Position numbers and translations under genes: made by a program. Below the pieces are notes generated by a model. It searched no databases. It had not been told where the DNA came from and was given only the letters and a program-made list of their open reading frames with translations. A DNA stretch of 64,000 nt from Euryodendron excelsum (Eukaryota > Streptophyta > Magnoliopsida > Ericales > Pentaphylacaceae), in contig CM065378.1 of assembly GCA_033060915.1 (NCBI GenBank), positions 55,589,501 to 55,653,500 of the forward strand. Reading direction: 5' to 3'. Below, in pieces: positions 1 through 12,466 of this stretch; the stretch's first letter is position 1, and each line of letters begins with the position of its first letter.

Positions 1-14
1 GAGTTTGAAGAATA

Positions 15-235
15 CAAATAGCAACAATAAAACTAAGGAAGTAGTGAGTTGTATATTGCTTGCTTGGAAAGAGCAAATTATAATAAACTCAAAAAGTCCA
101 TCCAATACTTTTCTAGGAAACAAAACAGTAACCTGTATCATGCATTGAAGGCTTGAAGCAACAAATACAATGAAGAAACTAATTGAATCATATTCTCAAA
201 ATGTTATATGCCATTCAACTCACCAATTAAAATCA
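15..235. repeat. Dispersed direct repeat, copy 1 (partner at 2.1-2.3 kb)
   Basis: This stretch and 2108-2345 share a colinear order of words: a CTTGGAAAGAG motif, then ACAATACTTTTCTAG or its variant, then a GAAGGCTTG..AGCAACA motif, then ACTAATTG and TCTCAAAAT. No terminal repeats or coding potential are visible, so the family is unknown. It probably reflects an old segmental duplication or a decayed element. Confidence 0.5.
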
Positions 236-720
236 CCTATTCATCACTAATTATATGCCATTCGTAAAATATTGTTCTATCACTGGTTCTCCAATGAATA
301 ATATTGGGTTCAATCGCTCTATTAGTTTATTGAAGTCGATGTTGTCCCCTATATTTGTATGATTGTGGATTAGTAACTAAAAATATGATAATTTCTTGCT
401 AAGGATCTGCCTATTTGTTGGTTGAAACCGCATATGGGCCTTAAGTAATTCTTCTAGTGTGACATGTATACTTATTCTTCATCACTCGCTTTCTTTTTGG
501 CAAGCCATATGATTGGTATGGGCAAAAGAATAGAGCAGTAGTCCTAGCTCATATGCATAATTGAATGACTTCTTAGACATGATTAAAGTTCTTGGTTTTG
601 ATGTTTCTCCATACTTTTCTTTATAAATAATTATAAATTTTGATAAATTTCTTTATAAGCATTTATGCATTACGGTAAATTTCTTTTCTTTCACCTTGTG
701 ACTCTTCTTGTGCATTGCTA
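236..720. other. No gene seen
   Basis: AT-rich sequence with no long ORF, RNA gene, or recognisable terminal repeat. I see nothing to annotate. Confidence 0.5.
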
Positions 721-1360
721 TAGTTGGACTTTCTACATCATGTTAAGAGCCACTACTGCTGGGTGGCCTTGTTTAGGAGATGTTTATGTTCCCCGCTTAC
801 ATAAGCTACCACCGCTACGGTTCATTTCTCCGTTGGCCACTGAAATGCAGGGAACTGGTTGTACTTTTAAGTTGTTGCATCAACATAAATGAACCATTCT
901 GTCTATGTTATAAAACTGAATTTAACCAGTAGCAAAGATACCTTTGTGGGTGTCTAATAGTCTCCGACTTTAACAACACTAAGATCAACCCAGAATCACA
1001 AATGAGTTGGCCTGAAAACAACTCTCCTACTTATCTAAGCTTTAAACCTGGAATAATTTTAACCCACAACTCTAATCTCAAACCGGAGAAATGGATTTGA
1101 TCCTTGGGATCAAAATCTCGCCTTCATTAGGGTTGGATGGTTATCTTGGAGGCTACCCTTATTGTGTGGTTCGGCACTGTTGAGCCCAATCCAAAAAGAA
1201 AGGAAAAAAAAACCAAAGCCCCGTGGCATCTCATAAAGATCTAACAACGGCAGTTGTTGATAGCCATATAATTTTGGATGGATTTCCTATGTAACTTTTA
1301 TGTACAATTAAAATTTTCCCATTAAATATATATGCCTACATATAAAGTAAGATTTGACCA
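721..1360 (+). repeat. Gene-like dispersed repeat, copy 1 (partner at 20.2 kb)
   Basis: A roughly 600-bp sequence matches 20197-20790 in the same order and orientation. Shared blocks include CTACTGCTGGGTGG near the start, the phrase around TTAACAACACTAAGAT at about 970-985, GAAAACAACTCTCCTAC, and GGCTACCCTT..TTGTGTGGTT near 1150. The blocks read like decayed protein-coding sequence, but neither copy keeps one frame and I do not recognise a protein. Copy 1 has more in-frame damage than copy 2. It could be an old retrogene, a captured gene fragment, or part of an unidentified element. Confidence 0.5.
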
Positions 1361-2107
1361 TTCACATTATACCTATATGAATAAATGTACTTATGACATA
1401 AATTAGCAATTTTTTTTAACAAAATATCATTTGAATCATCATTTCACTTCACTTCTATGTGCCACTAAAGTATCCAAAAAACTTTGGTGCCATTTTCCCC
1501 TCCTTTAATACTAGTAGAATTTTATGTGCACTTTTACATGCTGATTTATGTTGCGATCGAGATCATGGAGTTATCATTAATTTTTATCTCTCTTATGTTT
1601 TTTCCCTTTGCCTTTTGAACTAAACATCTGTTTGAATGTTGATATATTTTACACACAAAATGCATGCCAACCTATATGTATATGTCTTCATATTTTTCCT
1701 CTCCTCTCTTTCTTTGATTTGTGAATCTCGTATCTCCAATTAGGTAAATGCTAGTGAATAAATCATCTTTGTCTAGGCCCCCTCTCTTAGGTATATGTAT
1801 GCATACTAGCTGAAACATATGCTATGCATGGGATGTATACATATAATAGATTGGAATTTAATATTACATAAGGCTATAATTGTTTTTAAGTATCATTTTG
1901 TTTTGGTTATGACTTTAAAAAAACCTAAAAAGGTACAATTGAGCTTGTGTGAATATAAGTATCATTTAATCAAGTGATAAAAGTTCAACTTTCATGTAAA
2001 GAAAAATAACATACTGCAAACAAATCGATAATAATTTTTGGATGACAGCCTTATAACGCAATGTAGTAAGAATCCTAAACAAGAAAAGGTATCAATCAAG
2101 TTATAGA
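1361..2107. other. No gene seen
   Basis: AT-rich DNA without a supportable ORF. The short minus-strand ORF across 1992-2192 has no recognisable domain and overlaps the dispersed repeat. Confidence 0.45.
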
Positions 2108-2345
2108 GTTCAAATAATTCTAATAGCAATAGTAGCACCAACAAAATATTAACCATGATATCCAACAAAGCAATATACATAAGTGGGTTCAAATATTGCT
2201 TTCCTTGGAAAGAGTAAATTATAATCGACTAACAAATTTCATACAATACTTTTCTAGTAAAAGGCTAGTAAATTGAAGGCTTGTAGCAACAGATACAACA
2301 AAAAACTAATTGTATCCTATTCCTCAAAATATCCGAGGCCATAAA
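2108..2345. repeat. Dispersed direct repeat, copy 2
   Basis: Partner of 15-235, in the same orientation and with the same order of conserved words. Divergence is clear, with several small insertions. Confidence 0.5.
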
Positions 2346-4028
2346 ATGATCTATTCCTTAATAATTAAACAAAAGGATAATGTGAATTAAAAACGAAATA
2401 ACTAATTTGAGTCTTCCCCAATCGAGTTTCACATCAACTTCGCAACCCCTATGCTAAAATGTTTCCTTTCACTGAGGACCTTTATTGCAAATATGCAAAC
2501 CATCATTTAAAACTCTAGATTAATTAATATATACGTTGCATGTGCATAGAAGCAAATATAAATCAATAAAGACTTAAAATGAAAAAAATAAAAAATGCAA
2601 GCTAATAACATAAATAAGTTAATGCTTCCTACATTACCAAAAAAAAAAAATTCAACACATTAATAAAGATACATGAAGAAACAAAACATTGAAGAACAAA
2701 GGGCATATATGACAAATTTTGAGAGAGGTTGGCCCGCCGTGGTGGCTGCTAAAGGTGGAGCAAGGAGTGGGCAGGTCAAAAAGAGGAGGTACAACTCTTT
2801 GACAGAGCATGATTATCAGCTAGATTTTTGACAATATATTAGTTGAAAACTTGGGTCTTTGTATTACTCTCCGTCTTTATGTTTTCTTAGTGATAGAGAC
2901 TCCTCCCACTTTTTATTTTTTATTTTTTTGCAAATATAGGGTTACTCATGAAAAGAGAAAGAGAGGCTGGTGCCCATCACCAATACCAGTATTTCTCTTT
3001 GCACTGAATAACCGTCTCTACTACCACGAGTACCCCTCTTTCGTGCTGTTCATTAAACCTCATCACTCTCTCTTTACCGAAACCACCATCACAGAATGAC
3101 CTTGAGGACCAAGTCCGATAAGAAGGCAAACCACTGTTTTTGTCATTTAGGGCTCTACCAATCATTGGTAAGCCATTGCAATTTTTTTTATTTTTTATTG
3201 TCGAATGTATTCATTCAGAGAAGTAAAATCAGTTGTTCGTAAAATCTGTATTTGTTGAATTAATTGAAATTCCCTTCTAGAGGATTCTTGTGCAAAAGAA
3301 TTTACTAATGCAATCCCTAACTCCATTGAAATCTTAAGAACTTTAAAAAGACTAAGCACTTCTTCCGAAAAAGGTTAAGAGATCAACACTGCAAGAAATC
3401 AGACCACTTCTGAACCAATTTTTTTTGGATTTGGAACCTCCTTCATGCCACTGTTTTTGTCAATTGGGAGTAGATGGTCTTGCTTGGTTTAGGCCAGTTA
3501 CGTCATTAAATCCAATAAGATTATGGCTTTCAATATCCCCTTCGATTTGAACATTCCAAAGGAAGTAGTGATTTGGTGTATGATGAATTGATACCAAATC
3601 CACATTGAGTGTGGAAGGATATGGGCTTTGGCGACAATAATGAGCAGAGGAGTTGATATCAGGTTCGTAGAGGATATGGTTTCATTGATCTTGCGTTTTG
3701 GGTGGAAAGAAATTTATTTTCACAAATCTACAGAGAGGTGTATCTTTTATTAAATACGTTTATAATGGTCTGTAGAGGTATGTTTTATATATTTACAAGA
3801 CAAGAAACAAAGTAGATCAATGCCAAAATAAGAGAATCAATCAATGGATATCATAGAATCTGTAAGTATAATTGGCAAGGTTGCAAATCTGCCTTAAGTG
3901 AATTCCTGATGGGTTAAATTGGTTGTCTTCCATTCATCATTGCCATCATCATGGGCACTGATTTTGTATCTTGAATTTGACGCATAATCTGTATGATCCT
4001 TTGCCTTATCAAAAGGTACTAATGCAAT
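2346..4028. other. No gene seen
   Basis: AT-rich DNA with short poly-A and poly-T tracts. ORFs at 2851-3099 (+) and 2977-3165 (-) overlap on opposite strands and show no domain. I find no terminal repeats. Confidence 0.45.
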
Positions 4029-4036
4029 GCAACAAT

Positions 4037-4382
4037 CTATGTTACTTGGACTTGGGTATGGGTGTTTGGTGCCGGTACGTGTCCAAGTGTCGGATTCATC
4101 ATATTTTTATATCCAAGGGCACTCGTACATGACTAAATTTCATATTTTGTAAGTGCTTCTTTTGCTTTTTTGAGGTAAAATAACATCTAGAAGGTAAAAT
4201 ATAACATTTTATGCCTAAAATTGAAGTCCTATACTTAGTTCTATAGTACACTCAATTACTTATTCATACTTGTTAGATGCATGTCCAACTAGTCATATAG
4301 GACATATATCCCATACTCTTATCCAAGTGTCGAGTGTTCGACACGGGTATTTCATAAATTTAGAATAGTTCAGGTAACATAG
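4037..4382. mobile_element. Non-autonomous hAT-type MITE (346 bp)
   Basis: The ends are inverted: the left begins CTATGTTACTTGGACT and the right ends AGTTCAGGTAACATAG. The 8 bases GCAACAAT stand directly on both sides (4029-4036 and 4383-4390), a target-site duplication of the length made by hAT transposases. There is no ORF inside. GTGTCC/GGACAC and GTGTCGA motifs lie near both ends. Related copies or pieces occur at about 7690-7790 and 28280-28600. The superfamily call rests on the 8-bp duplication. Confidence 0.75.
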
Positions 4383-4755
4383 GCAACAATTATGTCCTCT
4401 AGTAAACTTGAAATTGGATAAGTATGTAAACATTAGCATATGGTAGACTCACAAAACCTAAACTGTAAATTATTTGAAGTATTAAATAAAAATAGAATAT
4501 AAATTGTTCGACACGGATTTGTTTTCTTGGTTAGCAACATGCATAGTTAACTTTGTCTTAGGTGTTGTTATAGGATTTATATTTGGATATTAAATTGTGA
4601 TTGATAGCTTAATAATATACTTCAATTAGCAGTCACATCATTCAAATTAATTTGAAGTCCTTTGAAATGCTTGTAGGAGAGCATGAAGATTATAGATCAT
4701 GAGCGAAGTATGCAAAGCTCTTGCTTTGAAGGGATTCGAGTGTCTTTTAAACAAA
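4383..4755. repeat. Segment duplicated at 7.79-8.16 kb (copy A)
   Basis: The DNA right of the MITE is repeated at about 7790-8160, including GCAACAATTATGTCCTCT, GTAAACATTAGCATATGGTAGAC and a TTGAAGGG..TCGAGTGTCTT end. The second copy also carries the right end of the MITE, so the duplication happened after the MITE inserted. No gene is visible; the ORF at 4683-4904 is not conserved in copy B. Confidence 0.65.
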
Positions 4756-6239
4756 AAAGAAAGAGTTTAAGAAAGAAGATTTTCCTTGGACAAGAGTTGT
4801 TCATCACTAGTGAACATGCATCCTCAAATTTCTTAACGAAGCATTTGCATCATACTCGGACATATGTTCACGATGGCGTAATGGGGTGGAAAAATAATAC
4901 ATGAACTTGGTGCTTGCCGTGGTGGGTTCATGTAATCTCTCAAAGTGCAAAATTAGGGAGGCCCCATGTCTCCATGGATGCTCCTACTTTTCATATTATC
5001 ACCCCCTAAGCCATTTGCTGGCTTTAGAGGAGGATTGGGTGACGCAAGAGTGGGTTGAACGATGTTAGGTAACCTACCTTCCATCGGAATAGGTCCTAAG
5101 TCGACTAATAAAGAGATTCCGGAAGGAGGGTTAACCGGTGATGGTGGGTTAATGATGCAGCGGCTATTAAGAGAACAAGCAAATACACTCAGATCCGTTG
5201 ATTCACCACGAATACCGGATTCAGAGTCGTCCTGCAACCTATCAATTCATCACGAATGCTAGGTTCTAGGGCATCAAACACTCGTTGATTTTCGTAGAAA
5301 ATACCGAATGATTGGAAAAGGTGCAAAACGCACACAAACTTCTTTAATCATCAAAAACTGCTGAAAAGTGTCTTAATAGGACTATAAATATGCGACACGA
5401 AACCCTAGGCCCGGGACAAACCGGATTAATTAAAAAAAAAAAACAAAAGCCCAAAGTAAAAGAAGCCCAAAAAAACAAAACAGGCCAAAACGACACTTAG
5501 AAGCATTTTTTTGCGATTTCCTAGGCCAGAAAATCATTTTATATTTTTTCCTTTCTCCGGCTCGTTGATACCTTTTCAACAACATATTATAATGGCGAAA
5601 CGGAGTTACGAGTCAAAAGTTACGGTCGATTGAAGTTTATCGACCACCGGCCTGGGTATATCGCCGCCTCCGCGTCTCCAAGTACTCGTCAGCTATACGA
5701 TCCGCATCAGTTAACTTGCAACAAGCGTCTATTGTCGATTAGTGCCCAATGGGACATTCAAATGCAATGCGAAAGTAAGATGCCTCAATCTTAGTCAACA
5801 CATCATACATAAGCAATATCAACATTGGACAACGGCTTTTCAGCTCCAAACTCCTACTCCAAGTGCTCAATAATACCACTGATTAGTAAATAAAGCACAC
5901 ACTATCCTATCTCCTTTAATGATCCTAACAAGATGCAATGCAAACTAATTAATCAAACAACAGAAACTATAAAAAAGAAAGAACTAAAAATCCTAGCATG
6001 ATTTTCACAATGAATTTGAAGAAATTACTCCGGCTCGAAGCCGTAGATGCTTCTCTTGGAGGTGAGTGATCAATTTTCACCTTGTTTTTGTGATTTTAAT
6101 TTCAATTTTTCTGTAATTCGCTCATCCCTTCAAATCCCCAGTGACATTGCCAAAGCTTGGTTCACTCCTTCCAATACACACGTTGAAGGCGTTTAGTTTA
6201 AATGGGGGTATCCCATTATCGTATTGGCCCATGTGATTT
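4756..6239. other. Unassigned, probably decayed retrotransposon sequence
   Basis: There is no intact gene. ORFs at 4953-5237 (-) and 5062-5262 (+) cover the same DNA on opposite strands. From about 5280 the text resembles decayed LTR sequence: a TATAAATA at about 5385, poly-A, then a GGAGTTACG..AAAAGTTACGG motif near 5610. Similar AAAAAGTTATG motifs occur in the LTRs at 13.9, 15.3 and 17.4 kb. No boundaries could be fixed. Confidence 0.35.
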
Positions 6240-7687
6240 GTGCAAATCTAGCAATAGTAACAAACATAATTTAAGAATTATTCAAATTAAAACTACAAGA
6301 CAATGATGGAATTGAATCTATGAGAATTAAAATTAAACCAAAAATCTTTAAGGATTTGTAGATTGGTTTGTACTATCAACTAAGCAATTAATCGAAAACA
6401 ATAATTAAATTACCGAATTGAACAAGTGAAAATCTAATTGAAGCAATTCAATAGACTTGTGAATTCTGCCATAAACTAAAACAATTAAGACTAAATTAGT
6501 TTAAGCCAATGTTGATTCAAGCAAAATGAGCAAGGGTTTAAAATGGAATAAAAGGGGTTTGGGTACAATTGATCCAACCTACCGATTTTGGCATGGAATT
6601 TAAAAGGGAGAGTTTAGAGTAACTCAAATCAAGAATCTTGCAATGGATCCTTAATTCGGAATGTTTAGCTTTAAAATCTAGGATTCTCTTTTAATTGGAA
6701 TTAGATTTAATTATCTTTTGTGAAATTCTTAGAAATAAATCACAAGTTCATCAAACCATGATTATAGGTCTAAGTTTTTTACAACAATCGATTCCAATAA
6801 TAGAAAATAAATACACTCAAAATGTTCAATGAGATTTAGAAGCTCCCCTTTTTTGGTCCCATGCCTCCTTTGGTATCTTCACTTCCGCACCCAAACAATG
6901 GGTTTAGCTAGTGAAATTCATAGAAGAAAGTTTACAAAAATGAACAACTAACATATAAAGCTATAAATCTAGAATTTATTAAGTAAAAACTCTTGTTTAG
7001 ATTACAAGGAAATGATGGGGAAGATAACAAAGAATGAGACAAACCTCTAGCAAGATTTTATCCCAAACATTCTTCTAAAAATCCTAACTACAAAATCCAA
7101 AATAAATAAAACCAAAACCAAACATTCTTTTTGGATTTTCCTTTTAGCCGCAGCAACTCCTGCTCCTAAAAATAACTCCCCTTTTCTTTTTGGCTGCTGT
7201 TAGGTTTATAGTCGAATTCTACGCATGCTGTTTGAAGTGCGTCAAGCATGTGTCCAACGTGCATTTGGATAGTGCGTTTGGACGCTGATTTAACCGTTCA
7301 GACGGTTAGCCAGACTGTCCGAATGGTCTTCGGATGCAAAAACATGACTCTGGAATGACTTTAGACGTAAAAACTCAACTTTGGAGGTCCCTCGTTTGAT
7401 GCAGCGTACGAACGGTATACCGTTCCGTTCGAAGGGCATCCGAATGGTGAATTAACCGTCTAGATGGTGCGTTTGGATGGTGATCCACTGTTCGGACATC
7501 TGTAACACCGTCCAAACGGTTTTTCTGCGCTTTTGGTCCATTTTCGCTCTTTTAACCCAAAAAACCTACAATGAACAAGGAAAATCCTTTTAGAGCAATT
7601 TATTACTAAAAATCTATTCTAAAAAACATATTAGGGCTAACAAACCACTAATTAGGAGATTAAGATTACATTTTTGGAGTGCAATCA
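6240..7687 (-). mobile_element. Athila-like gypsy LTR fragment
   Basis: The right end reads GATTACATTTTTGGAGTGCAATCA. This is a diverged form of the terminus shared by the LTRs ending at 14123, 15537 and 17648. The layout also matches theirs: a run of AATTAAA-type sequence, then CCGTTC/CCGTCC-rich text (7290-7520), then a block of 'aaaacctacaa' type before the terminus. In minus orientation the LTR begins at 7687. Its 3' end is not identifiable, so the left coordinate is approximate. Confidence 0.55.
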
Positions 7688-8165
7688 CATGTCCAGCTAG
7701 TCAAATCGAGCACATATCCTATACCTTTATCTGAGTGTTGAGTGTCCGACACGAGTATTTTACAAATTTAGAATAGTCCAGATAACATAGGCAACAATTA
7801 TGTCCTCTGGTAAACTTGAAATTGGATAAGTGTGTAAACATTAGCATATGGTAGACACACAAATAGGCCTGAAAAAGTATCTAAAAATATCTAAATATTG
7901 ATAAAAATAGAATATAAATGTGTGTTAGGATTTGTTTTCTTGGTTAGCAACATGCATAGTCAACTTTGTCTTAGGCTTTGTTGTAGGATTTATATTTGGA
8001 TATTAAATCGTGATTGATAGCTTAATAATATACTTCAATTAGCAGTCATATCATTCAAATTAATTCCAAGTCCTTTGAAGTGCTTGTAGGAAAGTATGAA
8101 GATTATGGATCATGAGCCAAGTATTCAAAGCTCTTCCTTTGAAGGGAATCGAGTGTCTTGGTTTG
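7688..8165. repeat. Segment duplicated from 4.3-4.75 kb (copy B)
   Basis: Copy B starts directly beside the LTR terminus at 7687. It repeats the right part of the 4037-4382 MITE and its right flank up to GTGTCTT at about 8160. It differs from copy A by scattered substitutions. Confidence 0.65.
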
Positions 8166-9300
8166 CCTAGAAGTTAGAGAGAAGTTTCAAAGAGGAAGAG
8201 GGGAAGTGCGTTTCTTAAAAGTTTGTCTAGGGGTAGTGGGTTAGAGTGTTAACTCCTTTAATATAGGGGTCATGTATTCAGAGTTGTTTGCTTCAGCTCC
8301 ATGTAAAAGAGAGAATCATAGTGCCGACATTCGAGTTTGGGGATGGGTGGCTAGTGTCGTGTTGCCCTTTAAGAGTTTGATCTTATAGTGCTTTATTAAT
8401 TATGATGTAAGGAGTAGAGAGGGGAGCAGGAATGTAAAAGGGAAGGAGAAAAGGAGTATTTGTTTTTCGACATGAATTTGAAGATTCTTAGTTGGAATGT
8501 CTGGGGGTAGACTGTGGTAAAAAAGCGTTAGTCAATGATTTCCTATAGGATTGGAGGGTGAAAGTGGTGGGCATTTAGGAGACTAACATGGAGAAGATAG
8601 GTGAGATGAATTTGGGGAGGTCCGTTTGTGGAATCTTGGAATCTTAATGAGTCAGGAGAATTTTCCTCTTCGTGCCTGTCCAATAAAGGAGGAGCAGAGA
8701 GAAGATATGTGGAGGAGTTGGCAGGGATTGCTTTCAGATGGGATGCTCCTTGGAGTCTAGGGGCAATTTTAATTTGATTCACTTCCCTTAGGAGAGGTTG
8801 GGGTGTTCTCGTATATCAAGGCTGATGAAGTTGTTTTTAAGTTTCATCGTTGAGATTGGTTAATTGATCTTTCATTTATTGAGGTACATTTATTTGGTCT
8901 AATGGCCAAGTGACTCCCTTTTATTTCTGGGTTAGACAGATTCTTGGTGTCAACTAATTGAGAATAGCACACACTTTTCTAGTGCAGTTTAGAATCTTTT
9001 ACCAATGCAAGCATCAGCTTATTTTTCTATACTATTAGGACTTTGATGGGGCAATAGTCCTTTTAGATTGGATAATATGTGGCTTGTTGTGAAGGGAGTT
9101 TGACATAAGGTTGAAAAATGGTGGGCAACTACTCAGTGAAGGGTAGGGCAAGTCTTGTTCATGCCCAGAAGTTATGCTTGGCGTATATAAGATTTGAAGA
9201 GGTGGAAAAGGAGGAACTAGGGGATGTAGTGATCCAAATGGTTAGGATTTTGGAGGAGATTTGACACTTGGAGGATTGGGAAAGAGAAAGGGTATTTTGG
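8166..9300 (+). mobile_element. L1-type LINE remnant, endonuclease region
   Basis: Broken reading frames contain the order of motifs of plant L1 ORF2. LKILSWNVWG, the endonuclease start, lies at about 8476-8505. An ETNME block follows near 8580, then FTWSNGQ-like and DRFLVS-like words near 8895-8950, and a PFRLDNMWL block near 9060. A W-rich 'VEKWW' stretch follows near 9110. Frames shift repeatedly and stops are frequent, so the copy is dead. The reverse transcriptase is absent. Sequence upstream of 8476 may be its ORF1 or 5' part, which I cannot confirm. Confidence 0.65.
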
Positions 9301-9315
9301 GGGAAGGAAAGAAGT

Positions 9316-9696
9316 TGTGAGAATTTGAAGGTGCCATTTCGAAAGAATGTTTGTCATCATTGTGGCGTGATTGGTCATATTTGACTTCATTGTCGCAAAT
9401 TGAATAGGGTTCCTAGTTCTCATGATTATTATCAATCTATAAATCACTATGAGAGGTTGGAAAGTCAGATTAGAGTTCTTACAAATTATGTGAATACATT
9501 TGCATCAAAGCCAAGGGAAGTTCTTAAAAATCATGGCAAAATGAGGAACTATAATACTAAGGCAAGACCTAGGACTTCACCCAAACCTCATGAGTTCATT
9601 GATAAATCTAATATGAATGTCATTTGGGTGAGAAAATTTGATTTGAACTCTTTGAGAACCCCTAAGAAATTTTTAGGGGCAAGCCTTGTGGAGTAA
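9316..9696 (+). pseudogene. Copia-type gag remnant with CCHC zinc knuckle
   Basis: The frame reads CHHCGVIGHI, a stop, then LHC: a C-x2-C-x4-H-x4-C nucleic-acid-binding knuckle at about 9347-9390 with a nonsense codon inside it. About 100 open codons follow (9400-9696), with basic, asparagine-rich text and a VIWVRK motif. That is the order seen after the knuckle in plant Ty1/copia gag-pol. The rest of gag upstream is missing, replaced by LINE sequence, and no protease or polymerase follows. I read it as the gag end of the copia-derived element that resumes at 17649. Confidence 0.6.
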
Positions 9697-10679
9697 ATGC
9701 TATTTGTGACAATTCAAGATATTTGTGCTTTATGTTTATTTTGTTTTCTTAGAATTTTGATCATGTTTGTATGTCTAATTTTTTTCTGTTTTCTTTGATT
9801 TATTGGAAAACATAAAAAAGAATGCTTCAGAAAAACCAAAAAGATTTTGTTATTGTGTGTTTTGGTTTGGTTGTGCTAGTCATTTACTTAAAATATTCTC
9901 TATGTGCTAAGTGTTGAAATGACATGTTTAAGGTTGAATCTTGTGTGCTTCATTGATTGCATTTTGATGAGTCAATAGTTTTGGTGATGATTATTATACT
10001 CGTGATTTATGTTTAAAAGGTGCATTTTTTATGAGATCTCTTAGAATATGAAATTCGTATTTTATGATCCTTCTATCGCACACATAATGGTTGAAACCTT
10101 TTGAAGTTTCTAATGACTAGATTGACTGTATACATGTGATTCCCTTTCTTGTTGGTTCTATATCCTTGATGGAAAGGACTATCAGTGAGTGTGAGTATAG
10201 CTACTATTGTTATGTGGCAAGAGAAGAAGGCTACCAGTTCATGTGTGTGAAAGTCATCATCTTTTTGTGTCTCATGGTCTGATTTTTGGATAGATAGAGC
10301 TAGATATTTCTTAAAAATGTTGAAGAGTTGTCTCCAAAATAAATAAAAAAAGGGGGGATTGCGAGTTCTTGAAAATTGAGAATGGGATGACATAGGTTTA
10401 ACTTTTATATCTGGAGCTTCTTGATGTGTTTTTCCTAGATGGGCTAGTTTTTGATCTTGTCTGGGGTCTATATTCTTATTGATTTCATTGAAATACTTGA
10501 ATTCATCATACATTGTCATGGATATATTTTTGATCACCTCATGACCAATTGTTTTTAGCTTTTTGTAATCTTTAAGCATGTTTGATGTTGATTTTTTCAC
10601 GCTACGATCATCATGAGACTCATGGGTTATATTTTGTATTTTGATGATAAGCATGTGACTCGTTTTGAAAACTACAAAC
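9697..10679 (+). mobile_element. Noncoding internal region of the copia-derived element (left part)
   Basis: About 1 kb of T-rich DNA follows the gag stop without any polymerase motif. The minus-strand ORF at 10073-10654 (193 codons) shows no domain and looks like chance openness. The layout of gag, long noncoding stretch, polypurine tract and LTR fits a gag-only non-autonomous element. The sequence stops at 10679, where the Athila-like LTR starts with TG. It appears to resume at 17649. Confidence 0.5.
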
Positions 10680-10828
10680 TGTAGTTAGTATCTTGGAAGA
10701 GTATGGGGGTCGCGATGAAGTATAAATCGGTAATCCGGTATCGTTCTCTCTCAAAGGACCTAGCCAAATATAGGTTTTAGCACTCAACCCACACTAACCT
10801 AATTTAGGATTGAATTGTAATTATGGGG
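10680..10828 (-). mobile_element. 3' tip of Athila-like LTR 'P' (split part)
   Basis: These 149 bp match the start of the LTR copy at about 10864-11010, including the GGGGTCGCGATGAA and AAATATAGGTTTTAGCACTCAA blocks. They are the end missing from the LTR at 14124-15537. The two pieces sum to 1,563 bp, about the length of the inserted copy without its own insertion. On the plus strand the piece starts TG, so on the minus strand the LTR ends CA. Confidence 0.65.
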
Positions 10829-12076
10829 GGTGACTCGCCCCCAAATACGGTTTTCTTACAAATAGAGTTAGTTATCCCGCAAGAGTATAGGGGTCGCGAT
10901 GAAATATAAACCGGTAATCCGATATCGTTCTCTCCCAAGGAACCTAGCCAAATATAGGTTTTAGCACTCAACTCACACTAATCTAACCTAGGATTGAATT
11001 GCAATGAAAAGGGAATTGGATCTAAAATAAAAAGGAAAATAAAAGGACCGAAAATGTTTTGAATTTTTGATGATAGTTTTGAATTACTAACCTAATGCAA
11101 TGGAAATTAAAGCAATTAACACTAGACAATTAAAGTAAAGCAAAGTGAAAATAAAATTAAAGCAATTAAAAGGGAATTGGGCTCAAATGATCTATTCACT
11201 CAATTTCATCCAAGGCTTCTAATGGGGTTTATAACTCATATCAAACACAACATCTAAGTGTGTTTGATTTGGAGGATTTAGTTTTGAAAACCAATTATTC
11301 TTAAGCAATTGAAATTAGATACATGTTCAATGAGGAATTAAAGGTTAATACCATCGATTTAACTTAGTCAATACCAAATTTTTAGTTTGTGCATTGAATA
11401 GCTAAACATAGTCAATAACCTAGGTTTTCTAAGGCATTTTCAATCAATTTGTGAGAATGAATTTCTAGCAATTGTGGAGTATTTGTCTAGTCAAGGGTTC
11501 TAAATTAATACCATCGATTTGGGTGATGAAAATCCCCAAACTTAGACAATAATTCAAGCTTTCTAAAATTGCACCTCTAATTACTAGAAATTCGAATTCT
11601 AAGAAAATATGGCAATTAATTCATAAGATACCTCCATTGAATTCTTTGGATTATTTGGGTGATTTTTACATTTGAACCAAATCCAAAATCTAGCTAATTA
11701 AACTCGTAATAAAAGCATGGAAAATGGAAACAAAGCATGTAAAAATTTAAACTAAAAATTACTTGAAATTTAAGAGTGTTTGGGTACAAGAAAAATAAAG
11801 AAAAATATAAGAGAGTGAAGGAAAATACAATACAATCAAAGAAAACTACAAGTTTTACATTTATACTACAATTATAAAGCTAAATCTAAGCTAAAAATGA
11901 AGAAAAATGGAAAAACCAACCTCTTAGGAGCTTCTCCTGTCGCCCCTTATGCACAGTAACTGTAACACCCTAGAATTCTCATACTACTAAGTTACACTCA
12001 CTCTATAATTCTTTTCTATGCATATATTGATTTCATGCTTATACTTCTCTATTTATACACAACTAAAGAGGAGCAA

Positions 12077-12466
12077 ATGGTGGCAGCACTTAGCGAGCTA
12101 AGCATGAAAGTGTTACTCCACTTAGATGAGTAGAGAATAACGTTTCTCCACTTGATGGTGGCAGCACTTAGCAAGCTAAGCATGAAAGTGTTACTCCACT
12201 TATATGAGTAGAGAATAAAGCTTCTCCACTTGATGGTGGCAGCACTTAGCAAGCTAAGCATGAAAGTGTTACTCCACTTAGATGAGTGGAGAATAAAGCT
12301 TCTCCACTTGTTGGTGGCAACACTTAGCAAGATAATCATGAAAGTCTTACTCTACTTAGATGAGTGGAGAAAAAAGCTTTTCCACTTGATGGTGGCAGCA
12401 CTTAGCAAATTAATCATGAAAGTTTTACTCCACTTAGATGAGTGGAAAATAAAGTTTCCTTACTTG
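12077..12466. repeat. Five 78-bp tandem repeats within the solo LTR
   Basis: Units start at 12077, 12155, 12233, 12311 and 12389. Each opens with (A/T)TGGTGGCA(G/A)CACTTAGC and contains ATGAAAG..TTACTC.ACTTA. The spacing is exactly 78 bp throughout. Because 78 is a multiple of three, ORFs on both strands stay open across the array (12049-12339 minus, 12230-12493 plus). These are artefacts of the repeat, not proteins. The position upstream of the TATA box suggests U3. Confidence 0.85.

Noticed and set aside
4953..5262. Overlapping ORFs on opposite strands
   Set aside because: Neither shows a recognisable family; codon periodicity cannot be judged by eye, so no gene is called.
8262..8315. tRNA-like text (GGGTTAGAGTGTTAACTCC then a GTCATG..TTCAGAG block)
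   Set aside because: It vaguely resembles box A/box B spacing, but no cloverleaf or acceptor pairing was found. Possibly a SINE scrap; too weak to call.
10073..10654. 193-codon minus-strand ORF
   Set aside because: No domain, lies within the noncoding region of a copia-derived element, and composition looks random.
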